Shown here: positions 1-5,435 of the stretch, one piece after another | Position numbering within the stretch: position 1 is the first letter of the stretch | Layout of the letters: every line of letters begins with the position of its first letter | Source of the DNA: Alistipes sp. | Lineage (GTDB): Bacteria > Bacteroidota > Bacteroidia > Bacteroidales > Rikenellaceae | Direction of reading: 5' to 3' | DNA length: 8,914 nucleotides | Assembly (NCBI GenBank): GCA_029065825.1 | Contig: JAIEHQ010000181.1 | Span: 1 to 8,914, forward strand | Translations under genes and position numbers: made by a program | Notes under the pieces: model-generated | What the model was told of the DNA's origin: nothing | What the model saw: the letters and a program-made list of their open reading frames with translations, nothing else | Databases searched by the model: none

Positions 1-581
1 CCGCCCCGGGCGACCGCCTCGCGGACCGCCTCGCGGCTCTGCGAGAGCTTCATCACCACCGTCGTATGCTCCCCGGCCGAGGCGAGCAGCTCGGCGGCCG
101 TCGCAACCGAGGGGAGCACCAGCAGCGACTCTCCGCCCTTGACCAGATGGAGTCCGGCGGCCGCAGCCGAAGCGATGAAGGCCGGGATGCCGGGGGTATA
201 GGCCACCTCCGCACCCGCCTCGCACAGCAGGTCGCCGACGTAGTGGACCGAGGCGTAAAGCCCCGCATCGCCCTCGGCGACGACGGCGACCCGGCGGCCG
301 GCCGACTGCTCCTCGCGAACGACCCGGCTCAGCTTCCGGTAGGCTTCGCGGGCCTGCTCCCTCCCCCGCTCCATCGGCAGTTCGAACGGGCGGATCCGCT
401 CCCCGGGAATGTCGAGTGCGGCGAGAATCGAGGCGGCACGCGACAGCAGACGGCCCGTCGCAGGCTGCCTGGTAGCCGGGACATAAATGAGGGCGGACTC
501 CTGCAACTGCCGGAGGGTCTTGAGCGTCACAAGCTCGGGATCGCCGGGACCGAGCGAAAGGATACGGACGGGATGGTTCAT
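1..581 (-). CDS. cobI: Precorrin-2 / cobalt-factor II C20-methyltransferase, 3' end cut by window edge
   Basis: This SAM-dependent enzyme methylates C20 of the corrin precursor (precorrin-2, or cobalt-factor II in the anaerobic route, where it is called CbiL) in cobalamin biosynthesis in the cytoplasm. The reading frame starts MNHPVRILSLGPGDPELVTL, the N-terminal glycine-rich loop of the tetrapyrrole methylase fold (GPGDPEL at residues 11-17). Further on are VAVVAEGDAGLY, matching the family's EGD motif, then TPGIPAFIASAAAA (the P-G-x-x-A-F substrate/SAM loop) and TTVVMKLSQS. About 193 codons are present. The family is usually around 230-240 residues, so roughly the last 40 lie outside the window. 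The ATG at 579-581 places the glycine-rich loop at the expected distance. It diverges from the ABC importer operon. Assignment to the C20 enzyme rather than another corrin methylase rests on remembered motif patterns; the methylase superfamily itself is certain. Confidence 0.87.
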   Translation of the reverse strand, partial: MNHPVRILSLGPGDPELVTLKTLRQLQESALIYVPATRQPATGRLLSRAASILAALDIPGERIRPFELPMERGREQAREAYRKLSRVVREEQSAGRRVAVVAEGDAGLYASVHYVGDLLCEAGAEVAYTPGIPAFIASAAAAGLHLVKGGESLLVLPSVATAAELLASAGEHTTVVMKLSQSREAVREAVARG

Positions 582-614
582 CGTAGGCACGAGTATATGA
601 TTCAATATGTGCGG

Positions 615-622
615 CAAAGTTG
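615..622 (-). promoter_or_regulatory. Possible -7 box for the cobI-like gene
   Basis: Read on the minus strand this is CAACTTTG, a 7-of-8 match to the Bacteroidota -7 consensus TAnnTTTG. It lies 33 bp upstream of the ATG, preceded by a T-run and a TTTTC stretch where a -33 element might sit. It would give a leader of about 25-30 nt. The match is short and the region AT-rich, so this is only a candidate. Confidence 0.35.
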
Positions 623-661
623 CGAAAAAAATCGCGGGTCTGAAAATAATGCCTCTCTTTG

Positions 662-812
662 CCCTGCGCCCCGGCTGCCCGGATCCCGCACAATCGAGCC
701 TGCGCCTGCTTCCGCTCCCGGCTTTTCGCATCTTCGGCTCCGCCTTAGATACTCCGGTCTCGGCATAATCAAGCTGACGCTTGCTTCTGCGCTCGACTTT
801 TCGTATCTTTGA
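662..812. repeat. Imperfect tandem repeat, 75-bp period, two copies
   Basis: Positions 692-737 and 767-812 align without gaps over 46 bp with 34 identities (about 74%), offset by exactly 75 bp. Similarity fades upstream of each copy (662-691 against 737-766), except for a moderately conserved stretch just before the 46-mer. The best-conserved block is CTTTTCGyATCTTyG at the right end of each copy. A further CTCTTTG at 655-661 lies another 75 bp to the left, so three TTyG boxes are spaced 75 and 75 bp. The proximal copy contains the presumed promoter of the transporter operon. From memory, minus-strand strings such as CAAAGATACGAAAAG next to GAGCGCAGA recur in Bacteroidales intergenic regions, so this may belong to a dispersed family. 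That could not be checked here. Confidence 0.7.
780..811 (+). promoter_or_regulatory. Probable promoter of the ABC importer operon
   Basis: TATCTTTG at 804-811 is a perfect match to the Bacteroidota sigma-ABfr -7 consensus TAnnTTTG. CTTG at 780-783, a 3-of-4 match to the -33 element TTTG, lies 20 bp upstream, within the usual 19-21 bp spacing. Transcription would begin near 818, giving a leader of about 20 nt before the ATG at 839. The promoter lies wholly inside the proximal copy of the 75-bp repeat. The CTTG is also the 3' arm of a small inverted repeat at 770-783. No B12-box (GCCACTG-like) sequence is seen between promoter and start codon. Confidence 0.6.
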
Positions 813-838
813 CCGTTTTTCGAACGGAATAACGAATC

Positions 839-2011
839 ATGCCAATGAGAAAACTCTTCGCTCCGGCACTATTTCTTCTGCTCGTCTGCGGAATCGCCGC
901 CTGCGGACCCCGCCGCACCGCGACTGCCGACACCGCACGTCCCGCGACCGTCGCGGCAGCGGATTCGCTGCTCGGGGAGCTGCATCCCCGCCACGCCCGG
1001 GGATTCTCCGTCGCACGGAGCGGAGAGTGCACGCTGCTCGAGATCCGCGACCCGGAGATCGCCGGGAAAGAACCGATGGCGCGCCTGGCGCTGGTTCCGC
1101 GCGGCAGCCTGACAGCCGTCCCGGCCGGATACGAACGGGTCGAGGTGCCGGTCGAACGCATCGTCTGCATGACTTCGCTGCAGCTCTCGGGCTTCATCCG
1201 CCTGGGGCGCTGCGACCGGGTGGCGGGCATCGCCAGCTCGCGCCACCTGCACAACGAAACGATGCGCGGACAGGTCGCACGCGGACAGACGCGCCGCATC
1301 GGCATCGAAGGCAACTTCGACAGCGAGGCGATTCTCTCCATCGCCCCCGACCTGATCTTCATATCGCCCTACAAGCGCGGCGGCTACGATGCCCTGCGCG
1401 AGACGGGCATCCCGCTCATACCCCACCTGGGATACAAGGAGACCACCCCGCTCGGACAGGCCGAATGGATCAAGTTCGTCGCGCTGTTCACGGGCGACCG
1501 CGAGCGGGCCATGCGCACGTTCGACTCGATCGAGACCCGCTACGAGGCCCTGCGCGCGCTGACCGAGCATGTGGAGCGGCGGCCCGTCGTCTTCAGCGGC
1601 GAACTCCGGGGCGGCAACTGGTATGCGGTGGGCGGCAGGAGCTTCCTGGCCGAGCTTTTCCGCGATGCGGGCGCCGACTACTTCCTCAAGGACGATCCCC
1701 GCTCGGGAGGTGTCATCCTCGACTTCGAACAGGTCTATAGCCAGGCGGCCGAAGCCGATTACTGGCGGATCCTCAACAGCTACGACGGCCGCTTCTCCTA
1801 TGAGGCGCTGCGCCGCGAGGACGAACGCTACGCCGACTTCCGCGCCTGGAGGCAGCAGGGAGTGGTCTATTGCAACCTGCGGGAAAAACCCTTCTACGAA
1901 AACACCCCGACCGAACCGGAGGCGGTGCTGGCCGACCTGATACGGATCTTCCATCCCGACCTGCTGCCCGAAACGGAGGGAGGAACCTATTACGAATTAC
2001 TCGAAGAATAG
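839..2011 (+). CDS. ABC importer substrate-binding lipoprotein, BtuF/FecB class
   Basis: This is the extracytoplasmic binding subunit of a metal-chelate or corrinoid importer, predicted to be lipid-anchored in the periplasm. Residues 1-22 form a lipoprotein signal: charged MPMRK, a hydrophobic core and the lipobox IAAC with the modified cysteine at 22. Residues 105-380 match the Peripla_BP_2 fold: VERIVCMTSLQLSGF opens the first lobe, LSIAPDLIFISPYKRGGYDAL follows, then GIPLIPHLGYKETTPLGQAEWIKF and a second lobe with GGRSFLAELFRDAGADY. The extra 60-80 residues before the first lobe are, from memory, normal for Bacteroidota members. At 390 aa it is longer than E. coli BtuF. ATG 839 is used; ATG 845 (MRKLF) is equally possible and still gives a full signal peptide. 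The permease ATG follows the TAG stop with no gap. The family is certain. Corrinoid as cargo is inferred only from the neighbouring cobI-like gene; heme or siderophore remains possible. Confidence 0.9.
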   Translation: MPMRKLFAPALFLLLVCGIAACGPRRTATADTARPATVAAADSLLGELHPRHARGFSVARSGECTLLEIRDPEIAGKEPMARLALVPRGSLTAVPAGYERVEVPVERIVCMTSLQLSGFIRLGRCDRVAGIASSRHLHNETMRGQVARGQTRRIGIEGNFDSEAILSIAPDLIFISPYKRGGYDALRETGIPLIPHLGYKETTPLGQAEWIKFVALFTGDRERAMRTFDSIETRYEALRALTEHVERRPVVFSGELRGGNWYAVGGRSFLAELFRDAGADYFLKDDPRSGGVILDFEQVYSQAAEADYWRILNSYDGRFSYEALRREDERYADFRAWRQQGVVYCNLREKPFYENTPTEPEAVLADLIRIFHPDLLPETEGGTYYELLEE

Positions 2012-3046
2012 ATGCGCAGGAAAACCGGATGGATCATGCTGGGCATCGTCGCAACGATCGCCGCACTCGCAGTGGCCAACCTGCTGCTGGGCACCGTCTC
2101 CATTCCGCTGCGGTCGGTCGCGGCGATTCTTTTCGGCAGCGACGGCGAATCGGAGATCTGGCGCAACATCGTCTGGAAGTCGCGCGTGCCGCAGACCCTC
2201 ACGGCGCTGGTCGCCGGCGCGGGACTCTCGATCAGCGGACTGCAGATGCAGACCGTCTTCCGCAACCCGCTGGCCGGACCCTCCATTCTGGGCGTAAGCT
2301 CGGGAGCGAGCCTGGGCGTAGCCTTCACGATCCTCTTTTCGGGACTCGGGGGCACGGCCCTCAGCCGCCTGGGCTACGCCGGCGAGGTGGCCCTCTCGCT
2401 GGCGGCGATCGTCGGCGCGATGCTGGTCATGGCGCTCATCGTCTATGTCTCGCAGAAGGTGCGCGGCAACGTCACGCTGCTCATCATCGGCGTAATGATC
2501 GGCTATGTGGCCAATGCCGTGATCGGGGTGCTGAAGTTCTTCAGCGTCGAGGAGGACATCCGCGCCTACGTGATCTGGGGACTGGGCAGCTTCGCCCGCG
2601 TCTCGGGCGACCAGATGACGCTCTTCGTGAGCCTCATGGTCCTGCTGCTCCCCCTCTCGTTCCTGCTGATAAAGACCCAGAACCTGATGCTGCTGGGCGA
2701 CGGCTACGCCCGCAACCTGGGTCTGAACGTCAAGCGAGCCCGGCTGCTGGTCATCGCCTCGTCGGGCGTACTGGTGGCTGTCGTCACAGCCTACTGCGGC
2801 CCGATCATGTTCCTCGGACTGGCCGTGCCGCATCTCTGCCGGGGTATCTTCGCGACCTCCGACCACCGGATCCTCATGCCCGCCTCGCTGCTGGTCGGCG
2901 CGGCCCTGGCCCTGGCCTGCAACCTGATCGCCCGCATGCCGGGATTCGAGGGGGTGCTGCCCGTCAATTCCGTGACGGCGCTGGTCGGTGCCCCGGTGGT
3001 CATCTGGGTGCTCTTCCGCCGCAGAAAAACGGAACTCAACGAATAA
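2012..3046 (+). CDS. FecCD/BtuC-family ABC permease
   Basis: This inner-membrane permease of the type II (BtuC-like) importer fold would dimerise and carry substrate from the binding lipoprotein across the membrane. Its 344 residues fit the family size of about 330-350, with roughly ten hydrophobic segments. The family signature is clear: SRVPQTLTALVAGAGLSISG then MQTVFRNPLAGPSILGVSSGASLG (residues 57-102), corresponding to the R-x-P-R and N-P-L-A-x-P-x-x-L-G-x-x-x-G-A blocks. The cytoplasmic coupling region is LLGDGYARNLGLNVKRAR (227-244), which contacts the ATPase. GPIMFLGLAVPHLCR (263-277) is the conserved G-x-x-x-F-x-G-L-x-x-P-H-x-x-R segment. The start codon abuts the stop of the binding-protein gene, which suggests translational coupling. 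The stop is 10 bp before the ATPase start. Confidence 0.93.
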   Translation: MRRKTGWIMLGIVATIAALAVANLLLGTVSIPLRSVAAILFGSDGESEIWRNIVWKSRVPQTLTALVAGAGLSISGLQMQTVFRNPLAGPSILGVSSGASLGVAFTILFSGLGGTALSRLGYAGEVALSLAAIVGAMLVMALIVYVSQKVRGNVTLLIIGVMIGYVANAVIGVLKFFSVEEDIRAYVIWGLGSFARVSGDQMTLFVSLMVLLLPLSFLLIKTQNLMLLGDGYARNLGLNVKRARLLVIASSGVLVAVVTAYCGPIMFLGLAVPHLCRGIFATSDHRILMPASLLVGAALALACNLIARMPGFEGVLPVNSVTALVGAPVVIWVLFRRRKTELNE

Positions 3047-3056
3047 CGGCAAGACA

Positions 3057-4049
3057 ATGAAACGAACGACCATCGAGATCCGCGACCTGAGCATCGGCTA
3101 CCGCACCCACCGCAAAACGCGGCAGGTGGGAAGCGGACTCGACGCGTCGATCCGCAGCGGCGAGCTTACCTGCCTGCTCGGAGCCAACGGCGTAGGCAAA
3201 TCGACGCTGCTGCGCACGCTGACCGCCTTCCAGCCGCCGCTGGCCGGCGAGGTGCGGATCTTCGACCGTCCGGTCGGGCAATACCGCACGGCGGAGCTGG
3301 CCCGGCTGCTCGGAGTGGTGCTGACCGAGAAGTGCGACCTCCACAACATGACCGTCGAGGAGCTGGTCGGCATGGGACGCAGCCCCTACACCGGCTTCTG
3401 GGGCGGACTGGGAAGAGAAGACCTGCGGCTGATCGACGAGGCGATCGACCGGGTCGGCATCGCCTCGCTGCGGGGACGGATGGTCCACACGCTGAGCGAC
3501 GGAGAGCGTCAGAAAGTGATGATCGCCAAGGCACTGGCACAGCAGACGCCGGTCATCCTGCTCGACGAGCCGACCGCTTTTCTGGACTACCCCAGCAAGG
3601 TCGAGATCATGCAGCTGCTGCTGCGCCTCACGCGCGAGGCCGACCGCACGATCTTCCTCTCGACCCACGACCTGGAGCTGGCACTGCAGATCGCCGACCG
3701 CATCTGGCTCATGGAGGGCGAACGGGGAGTGACCGTAGGCACGCCCGAAGATCTTTCGCTCGACGGCAGCATGGAACGCTTCTTTTCGCGGCGCGGCATT
3801 CGCTTCGACCGCCGCATCGGACTCTTCCGGGTCGTCCGCCCCACCGTGCGAAGCATCGCCGTCGCCGGCAGCGGCGAACGCCGCGAGATGACCTGCAAGG
3901 CACTGCGCCGCACGGGAATCGATCCCGTCGCCCCGGCCGGCGACGACCGCCCGCTGGTCGAAGTCACGGACGATGCCTTCCTGCTGCACGACACCGGCGG
4001 CAGCATGCGCTGCGCGACCATCGGCGAGCTGCTCGAAAAACTGGAGTAG
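3057..4049 (+). CDS. ABC importer ATPase, BtuD/FecE class, with C-terminal extension
   Basis: This is the cytoplasmic ATP-hydrolysing subunit that drives the importer encoded just upstream. Its 330 residues show Walker A GANGVGKST (42-50), signature LSDGE (146-150, a variant of LSGGQ), Walker B VILLDE (166-171), D-loop FLDYPSK and H-loop STHD with His204. The Q-loop position, aligned from memory to FecE-type LLALLPQ, reads LLGVVLT, so threonine 90 replaces the usual glutamine and Glu91 follows. Residues from about 245 to 330 lie beyond the normal ATPase end and form an extra domain with an alternating strand pattern ending IGELLEKLE. I recall similar tails in Bacteroidota relatives but know no function for them. 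ATG 3057 (MKRTTIEIRDL) is chosen because it gives a standard first beta strand; the upstream in-frame extension overlaps the permease gene. It is the last gene of the operon. Confidence 0.92.
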   Translation: MKRTTIEIRDLSIGYRTHRKTRQVGSGLDASIRSGELTCLLGANGVGKSTLLRTLTAFQPPLAGEVRIFDRPVGQYRTAELARLLGVVLTEKCDLHNMTVEELVGMGRSPYTGFWGGLGREDLRLIDEAIDRVGIASLRGRMVHTLSDGERQKVMIAKALAQQTPVILLDEPTAFLDYPSKVEIMQLLLRLTREADRTIFLSTHDLELALQIADRIWLMEGERGVTVGTPEDLSLDGSMERFFSRRGIRFDRRIGLFRVVRPTVRSIAVAGSGERREMTCKALRRTGIDPVAPAGDDRPLVEVTDDAFLLHDTGGSMRCATIGELLEKLE

Positions 4050-4111
4050 GGATTCTCCATGTCCGGGCCGAACGACCTCCCGGCTTTCCCGCAGGCAATC
4101 CGAAACGAAAA

Positions 4112-4144
4112 TCCGCGGAAGTGCGCCGAACGGCACTCCGCGGA
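4112..4144 (-). terminator. Hairpin terminator between converging genes
   Basis: The arms TCCGCGGAAGTGC and GCACTCCGCGGA pair over 12 bp with one bulged A and an 8-nt loop. On the minus strand the hairpin lies 21 bp past the TAG stop of the flavoprotein gene and is followed by TTTTCGTTT, a short U-rich tail, so it looks like an intrinsic terminator in that direction. On the plus strand it sits about 60 bp after the ATPase stop, but its tail (CATTCTTAT) is weaker. It may therefore work in both directions, less efficiently for the ABC operon. Confidence 0.7.
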
Positions 4145-4165
4145 CATTCTTATCGGCTCCGGTCC

Positions 4166-4813
4166 CTACGCTTCCGCCGCCACAGCCATGCTCCGGCCCA
4201 AATCACGGGCCTCCTCCAGCTCGAGAGGGAAAACCTCGGCGCGACGCACCCGTTTCCGGGATTCGTCGAACACCTCCACCTCATATCTGGAGTAGTCGTC
4301 GAACTGATAGGTGTCGTATGCGCATATCCTGCGCGGTTCGCGAAGCACGTGACCGATAAAATACTCGGAACTCTCAAGCACCCGCTCGGGAGCCATCTCT
4401 TTCGGAACATTCATCGTGTAAATGGTCGCAACCTGCATCCTGTTGGCCGCAAGCGACCTGTAGCCCGCCTCGTAGGAGGCCTTCGGAAAAAGAAGTCTTT
4501 CGAGAAAAGATTTGTAAACACCCGTCACATCCATCAGATAGACCGGCGATGCCAGTACCAGAATATCGGCTTCCAGCGCCTTCTCCAATACAGGGGCGAT
4601 CGCATCCCTCACGGCGCATTTTCCATAGGTCGCCGCACCTTTCAGCTTGCAGGCGAAGCAGCTGCGGCACCCCTTGAAGTCATAATCGTACAGATTTACG
4701 ATTTCGATCGAGGCATCGCTTCTCCGGCTCCTGACCCCTTCGGCAAATGCCCTGCACATTCGTGCGGTATTCCCCTCCCTGCGGGGACTTCCGTTAATGA
4801 TCATCGTCTTCAT
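4166..4813 (-). CDS. Flavodoxin-fold NAD(P)H-dependent FMN oxidoreductase with cysteine cluster
   Basis: This is a predicted cytoplasmic FMN-binding redox enzyme of the NADPH-dependent FMN reductase / iron-sulfur flavoprotein-like group, 215 residues. The start MKTMIINGSPRREGNT holds the first strand and the FMN-phosphate loop (GSPRREGNT, residues 8-16). ADILVLASPVYLMDVTG (82-98) is the second flavin-contacting loop. Four cysteines at 49, 52, 55 and 66 form C-x2-C-x2-C-x10-C. Methanogen-type iron-sulfur flavoproteins have a similar but tighter motif (x4-7 before the last Cys), so cluster binding here is possible but unproved. ATG 4813 is used; the longer in-frame extension to 4921 runs across the AT-rich divergent promoter region and has no flavodoxin similarity. 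It diverges from an HxlR regulator, which probably controls it. Substrate unknown; quinones or other electrophiles are plausible given the regulator class. Confidence 0.87.
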   Translation of the reverse strand: MKTMIINGSPRREGNTARMCRAFAEGVRSRRSDASIEIVNLYDYDFKGCRSCFACKLKGAATYGKCAVRDAIAPVLEKALEADILVLASPVYLMDVTGVYKSFLERLLFPKASYEAGYRSLAANRMQVATIYTMNVPKEMAPERVLESSEYFIGHVLREPRRICAYDTYQFDDYSRYEVEVFDESRKRVRRAEVFPLELEEARDLGRSMAVAAEA

Positions 4814-4904
4814 ATCGTTGAAAATTTCGGGCAAAACAACCGTATTTTTCTTATTTTTACAAGTACGCACCAAAAAGTTATATAGTAACCCGAATAAGTA
4901 TTTT
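4814..4904. promoter_or_regulatory. Divergent AT-rich control region between flavoprotein and HxlR genes
   Basis: This 91-bp gap is far more AT-rich than its surroundings. On the plus strand TATTTTTC (4843-4850) and TATTTTTA (4852-4859) each match TAnnTTTG at 7 of 8 positions and could serve the regulator gene. On the minus strand TACGGTTG (4844-4837) is also a 7-of-8 match and would serve the flavoprotein gene with a short leader, overlapping the plus-strand box. A near-palindrome GTTATATAGTAAC (4877-4889) upstream of the HxlR start is a candidate operator. Individual boxes are uncertain. That the gap drives both genes is a safe inference from the gene layout. Confidence 0.5.
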
Positions 4905-5267
4905 ATGGATTGCCAAAACAATAATCAGAGAATAAATTTCAAAGGGAAAGAATATTTCTGCACGCTCGACCTGACGCTGAGTCTCATCGGAGGCAAATGG
5001 AAAACGATGATGATATACATGCTCAAGGACGGGGCGCTCCGCTCTTCCGACCTGCAGCGCAGAATGCCGGGAATATCCAACAAGATGTTTACCCAGACAG
5101 CCCGCGATCTGGAGAAGGACGGCATCGTAAAACGGGAGGTGTTTCCCGTCGTGCCGCCAAGAGTCGAATACGGACTGACCGAACTGGGACAGTCCATCCT
5201 GCCGGTCATTTTTCAGATGTGCGAATGGGGGACACGATTGCTGGAAACGGATACGGCTGCGCAATAA
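4905..5267 (+). CDS. HxlR-family winged-helix transcriptional regulator
   Basis: This 120-residue DNA-binding regulator matches the HxlR/MarR-like family throughout. It has CTLDLTLSLIGGKWKTMMIYML (residues 19-40, the conserved Cys and G-G-K-W block), LRSSDLQRRMPGISNKMFTQTARDLEKDGIVKRE (45-78, helix-turn-helix and recognition helix), VPPRVEYGLTELGQSI (83-98, the wing) and a C-terminal dimerisation helix ending near CEW. Cys19 is at the position conserved in many members; relatives such as YodB and HypR sense quinones, hypochlorite or disulfide stress through an N-terminal cysteine. Cys3 and Cys106 are also present. ATG 4905 gives the normal family length; a longer frame from 4797 would extend through the divergent promoter region. 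The divergent flavoprotein gene is its most likely target, probably with autoregulation. The ligand is not known. Confidence 0.92.
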   Translation: MDCQNNNQRINFKGKEYFCTLDLTLSLIGGKWKTMMIYMLKDGALRSSDLQRRMPGISNKMFTQTARDLEKDGIVKREVFPVVPPRVEYGLTELGQSILPVIFQMCEWGTRLLETDTAAQ

Positions 5268-5435
5268 CGGAACGCCCGCTTCCGGGCAGGAAAAAGGGGA
5301 TTCTCCGATCCGTGCGAGACCTTTGCGGCCGGGCATAGAAAAACTTCAAGAGCCTGCCTGAACAGATTCGGACTGCTTACCGACGGTGCGCTGCGGGTGC
5401 CGGCGCAGATACGGGATCATGATGCCCCGTCCGGA

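Noticed and set aside
66..812. A 248-codon plus-strand open frame covering the cobI region and the repeat.
   Set aside because: It is antisense to a strongly motif-supported methyltransferase gene, and its right part is low-complexity translation of the intergenic repeat.
582..838. Cobalamin riboswitch between the divergent cobalamin and transporter genes.
   Set aside because: No B12-box-like sequence on either strand, and the space is filled by the 75-bp repeat and a promoter leaving only about 20 nt of leader.
3332..4885. A 517-codon plus-strand open frame running from the ATPase gene through the flavoprotein gene.
   Set aside because: It is out of frame with the ATPase, antisense to the flavoprotein, and crosses a terminator; its composition is the usual arginine/proline-rich shadow.
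5274..5287. GCCCG-CTTC-CGGGC hairpin just after the HxlR stop as a terminator.
   Set aside because: The stem is only 5 bp and neither strand has a following T-run (the plus side continues AGGAAAAAGGGG). The rest of 5268-5435 also shows no convincing signal.
4049..5306. The 10-mer GGGATTCTCC flanks the AT-rich pair at 4049-4058 and 5297-5306, like a target-site duplication.
   Set aside because: The same 10-mer also occurs at 1000-1009 inside the binding-protein gene, there is no inverted repeat or integrase beside it, and the flanks do not continue the match.
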